Shown here piece after piece: positions 24,444-35,932 of a stretch of DNA of 64,000 bases. Positions within the stretch are counted from its first letter, which is position 1. Every line of letters starts with the position of its first letter. The notes under the pieces were generated by a model. That model made no database searches, was not told where the DNA came from, and saw nothing but the letters and a program-made list of their open reading frames with translations. Origin of the DNA: Schoenoplectus triqueter (Eukaryota; Streptophyta; Magnoliopsida; Poales; Cyperaceae); the NCBI GenBank assembly GCA_964058805.1, contig CAXKVV010002144.1, positions 1 through 64,000 of the forward strand, given 5' to 3'. Position numbers and translations under genes: made by a program.

Positions 24444-24950
24444 ATGGATTATGACACAACAGATCTTTACAATCTTCGCTACAGGATGCTCAAGAATAGC
24501 ATAGATAATGGGCTGAGGAGCTTATTTGATGAAGCTTCTACCAGTGAAATGATAGTTCTATTATATTTACACAAGACTTTAGATCTTTATACGGAGATTT
24601 TTGAAGTAGATGAGAACAATGAAGAAGGGGGCAACGAGCAACAAGCAATAATTGATGAACATATAGAGGGATGAAGAAGATGAAATTAAGAGTTCAGATG
24701 ATACATTTAGTGATACAGATGAGGAAAGTGATGATGACAATTTGGAAAGTGATATAGTTGATAGTGGATATTTTGAAAAAAGTGACGATGGTAGTTTGGT
24801 GAATACATATAACGAGGAGATGAAGATCAAGTTGAAATAAGAAAATCAATTTTATTTGGTTTGATAATAAGGCTGCAATTTCACATTTTGAAGTCGGCAT
24901 GTGCTTTGAGAGTTCTAAGCGGTTTAAAATAATAGTCGCGCATTTACTTT
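24444..24950 (+). pseudogene. MULE transposase N-terminal remnant, frameshifted
   Basis: The plus strand starts with a 76-codon frame (MDYDTTDLYNLRYRMLKNSI) that turns acidic. After a shift it continues as an Asp/Glu/Ser-rich stretch (SSDDTFSDTDEESDDDNLES), and after further stops reads AISHFEVGMCFESSKRFKII. The last block matches the 'F.vGM.F.s...Fk.ai' start of the MuDR-type DNA-binding domain, and acidic linkers before it are usual in these transposases. It ends before the zinc motif, where TGACGCG-rich repeat DNA begins. Confidence 0.5.
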
Positions 24951-24959
24951 TACTCATCT

Positions 24960-25245
24960 GATCACATTTGCTCCACTACAGTGATGTCTTTGTGAAAATG
25001 CATCAATAATAGTGACGTATTTGCTGCATCTGATCACAATTTCATTATCGTTGGATCAATATCACTACTGCCACTAAAGACGTCACTAGCAGTATCAGTG
25101 ACGCGTTTACATTGTTTTAAATAAAGACGCTATGGACAAGGACATATTTGCTTCACGCCACTGTCAATGACGCGCTATTATTCATAAATTTCAATTTTTA
25201 TTTTTATCACACTTATTATTAATTAATAATATAATTTTTATAATT
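24960..25245. mobile_element. Element end with TGACGCG subterminal repeats
   Basis: Several AGTGACG-type motifs occur (near 24981, 25010 and 25100), with a right part (ACTGTCAATGACGCGCTATT, ATTCATAAATTTCAATTTTT) similar to the right half of the 21875 MITE. The other end of this element could not be placed. Confidence 0.4.
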
Positions 25246-25395
25246 ATATACAAAAAAAAAATCTTCCTGTAATGAATGTCTCCTATTCTAACACCGCGAA
25301 GAATAAAATTGCAACTGGTCGTCTGCTCGGCCTCAATGAACCGAGTTCGCACGGCACGGAGGTTCCGAGGGACCGAGAGGAAGAGACCAGATAGC

Positions 25396-28300
25396 ATGCG
25401 GCGCGCCATGACCGCACTAGCTCTACCCTTGTCTCTTCCTTTTTCAAAACCCAATCCTTCGTTTAAACTCAGGTTACTCCTCCCTCCTCTCCCTTCTCGA
25501 TCTCCTCTCTCATCTTCCCGTCCAAGCCCTCCAAGATTCCGAGAACTCTCTTCCTCTAGCGCGACACTTCTCAGTTCGCCTTCCCCTTCCCTTTCGTCAC
25601 CTCCTCTAAAAGATGGCGCGGGTTTTGGGTTGGAGCCTTATCTGTCCTGTTCGATGCCTGGGAGGCATCTGAGAGTGGCTGTGCTCCTCAGCGGAGGTGT
25701 TGATAGCAGCGTCGCCCTTCGCCTCCTTCATGCTGCTGGTCATGAATGTACCGCTTTCTACCTCAAGATTTGGTTCCAGGTTTTGTTTCTTCCTTTTTAG
25801 GAACTCCTGTTTACTTCATAAATAGCTGCAGTTTATCCGATGTTCAGTATATAATTAAAATGCCGTCACTAGGTTTGCTGTCCATATTTATTACACATAC
25901 TTTTATTTGAATGCCCCTCTGCAGCCACTCAACTTTATTATTCTCGAAATTAGGACCTGTGCACTGAGCAGACTACTTTCATTGTCTCTCCACAGCCACC
26001 TGTACTTCATTTTTCTTTCAAACTGAATTTTGAAAAAAAAAACAATTAATTTGTAAAAGAATCAGACCCAGTCAATTATACACGCTGTATATCCTTTTCT
26101 ATGTTTGTGTAGAACTGTTTAGATATGATTTTTCTGGCCTTGTTATTTTCATAACATCGCAATGAGTATTTTGCACATAATTTTCAGAAAATGATGGGAT
26201 TAGACACTTCATAAAAGTTTAAAGCCTATTTTGTGTGTTTTGAGAAACCAGATTAAGTTGCCTTTTCGTCCAATTCTAAATTCAAATAAGTAGTGTGATC
26301 AATCTGGATCACAGTTTCATGATAGCCAATATTATTTTAACTGCAACAAAGTCTAGATCTCTTGGCTTGTATAAAGGAACTTTTAGTTTTAACTGATTGC
26401 CTGTTGCATAATGCGTATCATGTAGGAAGATTTCAAGAACTTCTGGTCGGAGTGCCCATGGGATGAAGACCTCAAGTATGCAAGAGACGTTTGTGATTCA
26501 GTATGGTCCATCCACTCAACACACACCAATCATATGCATCCATCCAACTATTCATGCATGTCATCATGTTATATGTGTGTAACTGTGTATATATAGACCC
26601 ATAAACCCTCAAAAAGAAGGAAAAACTAATAGAATTGTGAGCTGTGCATTATGATATTTTTCAACTTCTAGTAATTTTTGCAAGCGTAACCAGATAAACA
26701 AGTTGAATAAAAAAAATATTCTTTCAGAAAAATCAATGTTTTTCTTGTTATGCTGACAAATTTGTATGCTTTTTTTGCAACCGATAATGTAGATTGATGT
26801 TCCTTTGGAAGTTGTTCATTTGTCAGATGAATACTGGAATGATGTGGTAAATACTTATTAATTTGCTTCCTTTGGATTACTGCACCGAAAATGTTATCTA
26901 TTTTGATACTTGTTTTGGTCTGTTATATAACTAACATCAGTTCGGTCTTTGTAGGTTTCTCACATCATTAATGAATATCGCTGTGGGCGTACTCCAAACC
27001 CTGATGTGCTTTGCAACACAAGAATAAAGTTTGGTATGTTAAGAAAAAAATACCTAGTAATTAAGTAGTACATCTATTACATCTGTTTGTAATACATCTG
27101 GCTGTGCTTTTAATTTCAGGTGCTTTTTTGCAAGCAGTTGAAAAAATGGAATTTGATTACATAGCATCAGGCCATTATGCGCATGTAGTACACAGTTCAC
27201 CAGAGAACCCTCATGGTCTATCTATGCTTAAATTGTCACAGGATATGGTATTAAAGCTCCAACCATTTTTAATTTTTTGAGTAAATTTACATGAATGTTC
27301 TTTAAGGTATCCCTTGTATACCATTTGTTCCATGAGATGTCATGAATAATTATATCTTTTCAATGTTATTTGTATTATTTGATGATTACATTTGCAATAA
27401 TCTCAATGCGAAGTTGACACTACGTAGCTGAATTTATTATCTTTTTTCCAGTGGATTCTAAATGTAGGATCAATTTGATACAAATAAAAACCTTTCAGAA
27501 ATTAATGATTTTTTTCAAAGTTTGTAGGACCAAATGACAAACAAATGATACTTAAGGGCCAAAATGGTAGATCATTGGCACTTAATGTGTGTAACTAACT
27601 CTAATTTTTTGTAGAATATTTGGAATTCGTACCTACCATTGTATGCTAACAGAACCTTGTTTTAGTGAGAATTTTTCCACTCAAAAAAGTGAGAATTCTT
27701 GAAGAAGCTTGCTACTGATGCAGTTGTCTTTCAAAGGACTAAGAAACATTTTTAACATACTGTCTTAGTTTTGATGCTACATAAATTCTAGTATTGTATT
27801 GTTTCGTTTTGCTTAATTTTCTTGTATAAAGGTACATCACTCTAAGCAATAAGTAATATCACTTTCAAATTATGGTCATAGAAGTGATTTTTATCTATCC
27901 ATTATTTTTTTTCTCAATGTAGGTTAAGGATCAAACCTATTTCCTTTCACATTTATCTCAATCTCAACTTAAGAGGCTTCTTTTTCCTCTGGGCTGTTTG
28001 CAAAAGGTGCTGTAAGCTTTTCATCCTTTTCTTTATAACAGTTTACAGCCATTTCTCCAAGTCCAAGCCATTGATGCAGAACTATTATTAGGGAATGCCA
28101 TAGTTGCACTCTCATTTGATATTATATAATTGTTAAAGCTTTTAGTGAATGTAGTCATGTCATCATGTGTTGATAGGATGAAGTAAGGCGTTTAGCTACT
28201 CACATGGATCTACCAAACAAGAATAGGAAAGACTCCCAAGGAATATGCTTTTTAGGAAAGGCAAGTAATCAATACTTGGATTTCTAGTATTTCTGGCCTC

Positions 28301-29934
28301 TTTGTTCATTTCTACAAAAATAGGACAAAAGAAACCGAAAGCTCTTGTCTGCAATAAAATACTTTTGAGGTTATTGAGATATAAATTGCTGTTGTAAAAA
28401 GCTAAATAAGTTTAATTTTATTGTAGCTAGGGGAATTGAGATATAAATTGCTGTTTTCCGATTGGGTTTCATTTCTAGCCTACCCCAATTTATTTGGGAT
28501 TAAAGGCTTTGTTGTTGTTGTTGTTGTTGTTGTGTAGCTAGGGGAATAATGTGGAAATGGAAATTTCTGCCAAGAGACCACTGCTTCATATTTATTTTTC
28601 TTCCAAAACCTAGGGATATGTTTTTTGATGCATGAAAATAGCACCAATCCCCTCGGCAGCCTCTGCCAAGTTTTCAAAAAAAAAAAAAAGAGATGGAGGG
28701 AGAATATCACTAACCCAGGAATAGTATTGCACTATTCCCAATACAGTATTAACAATCCTCACTATTCTGATTAGCACCTTTCTCACTGTATTCTTACATA
28801 CTAACTGAATAGTACTGTTCTTCTACTATTTTTTCCGATGATCCAAATGCATCTCTAGTATCTTGATGAAATGTATATGTAGGTCAAATTTAGTGAGTTT
28901 GTTGAAATGCACATTGGAGAGAAGGAAGGGGTGATACTAGAGGCCGAGACAGGTGATTACCTAGGAAACCACCGTGGCTTTTGGTTCTACACCATTGGTC
29001 AGCGCCAAGGTCTACGTCTGCCTGGTGGACCCTGGTATGCACCAACAAAACCATACAGTCGGATACAATTTTGAAGTACCAAATATAGCTATGCAGTGTA
29101 GATAGGAGCTACACACAAATGTTTAATATAGCTTATGCGGTGTAGATGGAATCTATTAGCTGACAGAATTAGCTTTCTGGTATAGTATATAAACTCATGC
29201 AGGTAATATTTTTGTCATGCAGGTATGTTGTTGGAAAGGACACACATCACAATGTGGTTTTTGTATCAAGAAAATATTTTTCTCTAGATAAGAGGCGGCG
29301 CATGTTTCGTGTGGGATCGTTGATGTGGTTTAATGGTTTCTGTCCTGTAGAAAGTGAACAAATTCATTGCAAGGTGTCATGTCTTGAACCATTTCTTTAC
29401 TATCTTGGCAATAAATTGTACAATATGTTCTAGTGTGCTCCCTACCTAAATAGCTTGGTTGTAAAAAGTTTGAAGTTCAGCTGAATTTGATTTTATAGTT
29501 CAAATTAATTGACAGTTACTCATAAGATCCAACAAAGCACAAGGAAAAAAAAGGGGTAAAACAGCCAAATTAATGCCTATCAATCTTTATAGAAAAAGAT
29601 TAATTTTACTACATAATATTCTAAATGGGTCACTTAAATTTTTCCATCTCAGGTTCGTCATGGTCCTGGTTTCTATGAATGCAGTATAAAGCATGATCCA
29701 AGTGAGGATAATAAGAATGATGATTGCTTGGTAGTACATCTGAATGAAGATGATCAAGGATTAGCAGCTGGTCAGTTTGCGGCATTTTACCACAGTGACA
29801 CATGCTTAGGGTCAGGTGTAATATTGGACTCATCTGATGTAAAGACGTTTCCCATTTGTTTGCGGGCTCTGGAGCTTGCAAAACTGGAAGACAAGTCGAA
29901 ACTTGGTACACCTGTTAGAATAATGAACTTGTAG
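25396..29934 (+). CDS. mnmA: tRNA-specific 2-thiouridylase (MnmA/TRMU family), organelle-type
   Basis: Ten exons: 25396-25779, 26426-26500, 26793-26846, 26955-27033, 27120-27247, 27923-28006, 28177-28260, 28883-29034, 29223-29373 and 29653-29934. They join in phase to give 490 residues. The enzyme uses ATP and a persulfide donor to thiolate U34 of Lys, Glu and Gln tRNAs. Visible motifs are the PP-loop SGGVDSS at 99-105, [15 protein letters not shown] with candidate catalytic Cys191, [25 protein letters not shown] with Cys292, [19 protein letters not shown] and the beta-barrel end [16 protein letters not shown] in variant form ([16 protein letters not shown]). The N-terminal about 90 residues are rich in Ser, Pro, Arg and Leu, which suggests a chloroplast or mitochondrial transit peptide. 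An in-frame ATG at 25276 would add 40 residues; 25396 or 25408 gives a more typical transit peptide. Intron 7 has a GC donor (AAG|GCAAGT). Two short LINE tails lie in intron 7 and just after the stop codon. Confidence 0.92.
28261..28882 (+). other. GC-AG intron in the thiouridylase gene
   Basis: The reading frame requires GICFLGK to be followed directly by VKFSEF. This places the donor at 28261 as AAG|GCAAGT with the acceptor TGTAG at 28878-28882. The nearest GT would add four bases and bring a stop. The strong +3 to +6 consensus (AAGT) is typical of functional plant GC donors. Confidence 0.85.
28437..28532 (+). mobile_element. 5'-truncated RTE-type LINE tail in intron 7
   Basis: The insert ends in TTTGGGATTAAAGGCTTTG followed by (TTG)n, the familiar 3' end of plant RTE-clade LINEs and the SINEs they mobilise. 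It is flanked by an exact 15-bp duplication, TGTAGCTAGGGGAAT, at 28422-28436 and 28533-28547. Its 5' side (TTGAGATATAAATTGCTGTT, counting the last T of the duplication) copies local sequence found 62 bases upstream (28374-28393). Confidence 0.8.
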
Positions 29935-29952
29935 AGGGATGTTATGGAGATG

Positions 29953-29984
29953 CAACAACAACAACGAAGCCTTTGATCCCAAAT
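29953..29984 (-). mobile_element. Minimal RTE-type LINE tail in the 3' UTR
   Basis: In minus orientation the 32-bp insert reads ATTTGGGATCAAAGGCTTCG then (TTG)n. The flanks at 29935-29952 and 29985-30002 are an 18-bp duplication (AGGGATGTTATGGAGATG, one mismatch). It begins 19 bases after the stop codon. Confidence 0.8.
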
Positions 29985-30002
29985 AGGGATGCTATGGAGA
30001 TG

Positions 30003-30585
30003 AATATAAAAATGCTGTTTTATTCCAGTTCTTTACAAGATGAAAAAAATATATATATCTGGAGCTCAGTGTCATGCGGAAAGAATGTTCGAGGTATTGA
30101 GGTTCAAGAATTATCCAATCTATAGCTCAGGTTTTGATCAGTAGATAGATTTGTGGTTCTTGAAAAGTGCATATTTTATGATGACTTGATAAATTATGCT
30201 GAATGGAGAGTTCAGAAGTACCTGTGGTGTGAAAGGATGAATATTTCCAGTTGTTCGAATAACAAAATACTGGTAGTTAATGGCTTATAGTTATTTGCTG
30301 AATTAGCGAGACATTGGTCATGCACTTGGTTGATGCCCGCTAACTGGTTTTTACCTTTTATATATTTTTTGTGCTAGTTTTTTAAGCCTCTATTAGTTAG
30401 GTATCAATGAAGTAATTTAGATCTACAACGTTCATACAGAAGCAGATCAAGAAAAAAAAAAGATATTTTAGTAAAACGTCTAAAAAGTAGTAAAATATTG
30501 CTTTTTCTACGAATGTGAGAGAGCATCTCAGCATAGTTTGTGGCAATAGATAACATGATTTGATCTGTGTAAGCCGTATTTTTTT
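30003..30585. other. 3' flank of the thiouridylase gene
   Basis: Remaining 3' UTR and AT-rich spacer; no gene recognised. Confidence 0.4.
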
Positions 30586-30973
30586 TTAAGTAGCAGGCAA
30601 TTGTTTAGTGAGCTCAGTAATTATCTCAGTACTGAGTGACTCAGTATTTAAATTACAGTTAAACTGTAAAGTAAATAAAATCGCCAACATAGCCGTGAAC
30701 TGTACGGCTACATTCCTTCTGCAGTGAGGTGAATGTTTCCCAATTGTCATGGATAGAATTTGCTCCGCTGCTGCATCTCCATTGCTGTTTTCTGTAGCAG
30801 CAATCCCATGGAGTTCGCTCTCCTCTGAACACTCGTTTTTTTCTCTCCTTCCATAGATTCCAAGTAGTTGATAGGCAGACTGTGTCCCAAATATCCCGCT
30901 TGGATTCTGCAGTGAAGTCACGCAGTGTAATCCATGTTTCTTGCACCGTAGAGCACAATGACGTCGGCGGCAT
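30586..30973 (-). pseudogene. LINE fragment, reverse-transcriptase C-terminal region
   Basis: A 104-codon minus-strand frame (30659-30973) reads WDTVCLSTTWNLWKERKKRV then FRGERTPWD. This fits the 'W...W.lWkeRN.rvF.g' block between the zinc knuckle and RNase H of plant LINE proteins. The open frame also extends in another phase to 30586. No RT or endonuclease domain is adjacent. Confidence 0.6.
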
Positions 30974-32634
30974 GTTAAATTTACTTCTAATATGCTGCTA
31001 AAAGGAGATCGTTATATGACACAGAAAGTAAGCCGTAAGGTTGATTTGATGCTAAGAACCTATTACTTTCCAGTTCCTTACGTAGATGTTCTTTTTCTTG
31101 CCAATTTTTTTCATTCTTTTTCCTGAATTAACCGATTATGTGCTTCTCTCGTCTTTTTGTATGGATTATATTAAAGAATCTCATACCAAGTTTGATTAAT
31201 CAGGGAAATCATAACTGCAATCTTGTTATCTTATCTCATATGAATTTATATTTGTTTGAAAAAAATACGCTGAATATTTTGTCTGTAATCATTCAAACAA
31301 AAGTATTTTATAAGAGATGCATAATATGAACAACTTACATCTTAAATATAAATATTTTTAGTATTTAAATAAGCAATGCATAATGCGAACAGGATATGAA
31401 ATGGAAGTAATTTTTGTTTCAATAAAATTTGAAGCAGATAACTTCGAACTGTTCTGTGATGGTAAAATTGAACTTCCCAAACTAGCAGCCCAAAACGACA
31501 TTTTTTATAACGGGATGAACAGGGAAACTTTTTATAATGGAAAATGCCTTTTACTTCCATTCTCAAAGTTGTAATGAATTTGATAGTACCAAATGTTAAT
31601 GATATACAAATTTGATAAAAAGAAACTCTAGCGCATCATGACAATTTTTATATCACATTAATATCTGAATTTTAAATCTTAAAACTAAAATTTTAATCCT
31701 TAGATATTGTTTAATATCAATAGTGTATTTATTCATAAAAAAATGTTTATAAAATTGAGACGGACACAAAAAGAATCCTTCAATGACTTTGCACTTCTTT
31801 CCCACGAGTAGTCACCGTAAAACGAGACAGTTGCCAAGTTTAGTGCTCGTTGTTTTGTCAGTTAGGTCGGTTACGTTTGGATGTGCAAAAAATAGTTAAG
31901 AACAGACAAACTGAGAATAATAAATAAGATAGTGAAAATTAGTGATTTTTAGGTAAGCATGATGATAATGAAAAATTGTTGTTATTCAGAATTGTAAAAA
32001 TATTATTTGGATTATATATTCAGAATAATAATTGTTTCAATTGATAAAAATGTTGAAATAATAGTTATTTCATCTCTCATCTAGAACAACAAAATAATAA
32101 TTATTTTCATTATTTTGAAATATAAATTTATATTTAAATACATCACTAATATTTATATCCGGATAATAATGAGTATTCTGCTATTCCAGGGCAGCAACTT
32201 TGTGATTAATAAGCAAAGAAGAACAAAATTACTATTTGTCATGTGAGGTTTCTTTCTTATTTTATGTTTTTGCCCCCAAACCCGCAGAAAATCTTTGCTC
32301 ATGATTTGTTGATTGTTGTAGATCCAATATATCATACCGGAGCTGGAACTAAGGCTGCCGATGAATATTTATAATTGAATGATTCACGTATGAATCTAAA
32401 CGATATGTCAAATAATTTATTAAATCTGTCTATGGATGAAAAAAAATATTTTATGTGATCTAAATTTGAGTCCATTATAAGTCTGATAAAAATATTTTTA
32501 AATCTTTAATAACAAATATGATGATAATTATTTTTATAACAAGTTCTATAATCATAATTGCAATCTAATTTTATTAGTCTCGATGACAATGAGGCCTCAC
32601 TGTTATGATCCTACCCACAAATACATAGTTAATC
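30974..32634. other. AT-rich spacer, nothing recognised
   Basis: Non-coding sequence with short chance open frames. No terminal repeats or tandem repeats could be delimited. Confidence 0.4.
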
Positions 32635-33074
32635 CTAGAGTTCTCTCACAAACAACCAAATTTGAAAAACTTCAGAATAGAAATGCCAATCAAGATTTGT
32701 AGGAGGTTCATTGGCACCGATAGCATCAGACAGTTGCCTACAGTCAGAGAATATGACAACTTGATTTAGATTAGCCGCCTTAATCGCCTGCACTGCTGAT
32801 GATAAAGCTCTAACCTCAGAGTGCAGGGCTGAAATCGCCGGAAAATGTTGTGCAGTATACTCAATCAGCTTCTCTCCCTTCTTCATGGCCATGGCAGGCT
32901 GGCAGCTCCGCCCAGCACTCCATCAATTGCATCTGTATAGGATCCATCTACAAAACAGGAAATCACATTTGGAGTAAGAGTAGATACCGGCGAAAGATGC
33001 AATTGTTCAAACTTCAGACTGTAGGTTCCTTTCTTGTGCTTCTTTGTGCATTTGTGCTCCAGTCCAGTGTCCAC
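32635..33074 (-). pseudogene. LINE-type RNase H domain, frameshifted
   Basis: Minus-strand pieces in two frames give CFVDGSYTDAIDGVLGGAAS, then IEYTAQHFPAISALHSEVRA and VVIFSDCRQLSDAIGANEPP. These correspond to the first catalytic Asp (VDGS), the Glu helix (SEVRAL) and the second Asp (FSDC) of the RNase H domain found at the C-terminus of plant LINE polyproteins. The frame change lies near 32883-32892. The order relative to the 30586 fragment is wrong for one element, so these are separate insertions or rearranged pieces. Confidence 0.7.
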
Positions 33075-33174
33075 CAGATTTGTGGAAATTGATGACCGTT
33101 CTAAGAAATTAAATCAGACCAATCTGGTCTACATGTATAGACTTCTTTCGAGGATTAAAGAAAAGGGAGGGATC

Positions 33175-33500
33175 AGTTGACAATGGCATCTGACAATTTT
33201 TACAATAAATTTTTAAATAAATATGAAAAAAAATTAAATTAAAAAAATTATAGATATGTTTTATAGTTATAGATTACTGGTGATTTAAATTTCATGCAAT
33301 TTTATTATCCTTTGATAATCCATCAAAAATCGTTAAATTAGAACCATTACAAATTATATAAATTTTTGATGATAAAACTATTTTTTTATGTAAGCAGGTA
33401 AAATGCAAACAATAATGAAATTGCATAAAATTTAAATCACTATCAATCTATTAATAAACATATAAGAAACGCTCTTTAATTCAAAATTGAACATCATAAA
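33175..33500. mobile_element. Foldback MITE, 'GTTATTTTGACAA' family, copy 4
   Basis: Starts GGATCAGTTGACAATGGCAT, like the 47575 copy. It carries the core TTTGATAATCCATCAAAAAT with the AAATTAGAACCATTACAAAT spacer and facing arm sequences. The right terminus is degenerate. Confidence 0.55.
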
Positions 33501-34108
33501 ATATTAAATGAACTCTAAATCACTGTCACCTATTTAAATGATTTATTCTTCAATATATAGAGATAAATTTTGAAGAACATGGGGAAAAAATACTTGCTTA
33601 GTTATCTGCTATGATGAATATTATTGTTCCTGTTTTTCGCTATATCATGTTATTTGTTGAGTACTCTAAAACTTCAATTATTGTATCATGATTTAAATTT
33701 GTTAAAACTGAAGCAAAACTCGATAAGCACAATATCTCAAATAAATAAACACTAGTAATTAGAACAAAAGGTGATGAAAAAAATAATGAAAACAGACAAA
33801 AAGTTCTACGAAGATACAAATATTTAGAATATGAATCAGTTGGGAAGAAAAAGGATGGCACGAGAAAAACAAAGCACTAGCCTCTCCTCAATTAGGGTGT
33901 CACACATCACACATGAGAATCGACATCTCTGTAGTAAGTACACTTTATAGTATGGTCTGTGTCTTTAATTGAAAGAGACTTTGTGATTCTAAACACTGTT
34001 TGTTCTGATTATTGTAAGTTTGTAACCACGGTAGAATTTACAGTGCTTGGCTGCTAGGAGTATATTCACCCCACATATGGTGACAACTAACTTTTTGAGG
34101 AATTCGCA

Positions 34109-34315
34109 TCTGTTGTTATCCCAAAAAGGATAACAGAAACCTATTATCCCGATCGAAGGCGTTGGATCGAAAATCAAAGGCCGAAATTGATAAAATTTCT
34201 TTTATCTCCCTCTCATTTTCTCTCATTTTGAGATATATTCTATTCGTCCGTTTTCAATCTGACGGTTCTGATCGGGATAACAGAATTCTCTTATCCAAAA
34301 AACAACAGCAGATTC
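34109..34315. mobile_element. Inverted-repeat element with TTATCC arms
   Basis: The left arm (TCTGTTGTTATCCC...TATTATCCCGATCGAAG) faces a right arm reading (minus strand) TCTGCTGTTGTTTTTTGGAT then GTTATCCCGATCAG. The arms are roughly 45 bases with several mismatches. Interior non-coding. Confidence 0.5.
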
Positions 34316-34319
34316 ACCA

Positions 34320-35415
34320 GGATGTTTTTATTCACCAAGTATTTTTTTTCCGTAGAATTTCGATTCATAATGTATATTGCCAAATGTGCTACATTGAACA
34401 AATATGAAAGGAATGAATTACTCTACCCTTCTCGTTTTCTAGAAACAAATATGTTGAGGTATTTAAATTGTAATATATTTTTATTTTGTTCGAACAGCAT
34501 TGCTTTACTTACATGTTGTTCACAAACAGCATTGCTTTACTTGTTTATTACATAATAAATAAAATTAAAACAACTAAATGAACGCTTAAGAGCCAGTGTG
34601 CATCTATGTTGTAAAAAAAACACTGGCCGTTTTGCCAGGAATTTAAAAGAACATGCCAAAAATGGCCAATTCATGGAGGACTGCAAGACTGGTCAATAGT
34701 GGCAAGAGTCTGATGAACTAAAGATGGAGAGAGATGCTGATTGAATAACAGAATACTGAAGACCGTCTCTTAATCTAGTGAGACCTTGCTTCATTGTGCT
34801 GGCGCCTCATCAATGGTTTAATCAAACAAATTAAATCAAAGACACAAATACAAGTATACAACATTGTTATTCAATTTTCTACCTATTGTGAAAGGACAAT
34901 CCGACGAGTGCTTATCCTCGTCAGCGCCGAAAAACCTATTCTAGTGTGCTAGCCAAGGGGCTTAAAAGTTTTCATTCAAGCAAACAATATATTCAATTGA
35001 GAGAACCATAAAACCTCATCCTCCAATGAAAATTGCTCTTTGATTTGGGAAGAAATTTTATCACATTATACAAGCCTTCACATTTTATTATACGCCTCTA
35101 GTCTCTTTATGAAAAAAGCCTATCCATTATCAGGAAAAAACCGAAACTAAAACAAGGAAAAAAATACAAAAAGTGAGACAGGAAAAAAAAAAACATCTAA
35201 TCACACGAAATCAAATTCATCAACCTGCTAGGACCCGTCGCACCCCGGTTTTTCCTCATCTCTAATTACTGAACTGTTCGAGAAAGTCTTTTCCATTCAA
35301 TTGAGTGTGCATAGCTTGATTCCTCAAACAGTTGGAACCAACCAGCTAATCTCAATCAAACATAGGAGACTAATCAACGAACCATCCAATAATTGGAGAG
35401 GAGAGCGAACCCTAT
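34320..35415. other. Spacer downstream of the small membrane-protein gene
   Basis: AT-rich non-coding sequence that probably includes the 3' UTR of the minus-strand gene ending at 35416. No other gene recognised. Confidence 0.35.
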
Positions 35416-35616
35416 CTACCTGAAGGCGCGCGAGAGACGGGAGAAGATGCGGTGGAGACCAAGACGGAAACGGAAGAAGGCGCGGCGAGAAACGGGCTCC
35501 GATTCGCGCACGAACACCTCGATGGATTGCACGAACAGGTTGAGGCTTCGGACCGGCGGCAGGTACAGCGTCAGCGGCGCCGCCGAGAAAGCCACGGCGA
35601 AGAGGATCTGAAGCAT
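35416..35616 (-). CDS. Conserved small plant protein with N-terminal hydrophobic segment (66 aa)
   Basis: A single-exon minus-strand frame begins MLQILFAVAFSAAPLTLYLP and continues PVRSLNLFVQSIEVFVRES, then a basic tail ending RIFSRLSRAFR. I recognise the 'LLFAVAFSAAPLTLY.PPiRSLNLFVE..E' pattern as a family of very small uncharacterised plant proteins with one membrane segment; the function is unknown to me. The first about 20 residues can span a membrane and the rest is amphipathic and Arg-rich. Support for the strand: a TATA-like box lies about 180 bases upstream on the minus strand, and GC content rises sharply over the frame. The overlapping plus-strand frames are very Arg-rich shadows. 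A second, spliced exon cannot be excluded. Confidence 0.72.
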   Translation of the reverse strand: MLQILFAVAFSAAPLTLYLPPVRSLNLFVQSIEVFVRESEPVSRRAFFRFRLGLHRIFSRLSRAFR

Positions 35617-35794
35617 CTGCCTCCGCCGACAGAGCGGTTCGTCTGTATCTCGATTTTGTGATCGGAGATGAAGAACCGGAGAGAAACCCCCTTTTGTCGA
35701 GAAGCTTCTCTAATCTGATTTGATGAGATGAGTATTTGACTATTGACTCTCAGGTCTGAGCTAACCTCCAGCTTTGCGTGAATAAAGTTGGCTT

Positions 35795-35802
35795 GATTTA
35801 TA
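35795..35802 (-). promoter_or_regulatory. Probable TATA box of the small membrane-protein gene
   Basis: The minus strand reads TATAAATC, 179-186 bases upstream of the start codon at 35616. Confidence 0.5.
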
Positions 35803-35932
35803 CGGGTGTAATGACTCTAATTATTGTGGGTACGGAGATGCCAACTGCCTGACTGGTGGGGGCCGAACTGGTGGTGCGCATTCGGGTCGGACCATCCAAT
35901 TAATCAATCCGAAAGCTATCATTTATGGAATT

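Noticed and set aside
25276..25395. Upstream in-frame ATG of the thiouridylase
   Set aside because: The extra 40 residues are basic and unlike a transit peptide start; the later ATGs at 25396 or 25408 fit better, though the earlier one cannot be excluded.
30586..33074. A single LINE spanning both fragments
   Set aside because: The RNase H piece lies upstream of the zinc-knuckle piece on the coding strand, the reverse of the normal order, with 1.7 kb of unrelated DNA between.
35393..35661. Plus-strand Arg-rich frames
   Set aside because: They are antisense to the 66-aa gene, which matches a known plant pattern and has a TATA box on its own strand.
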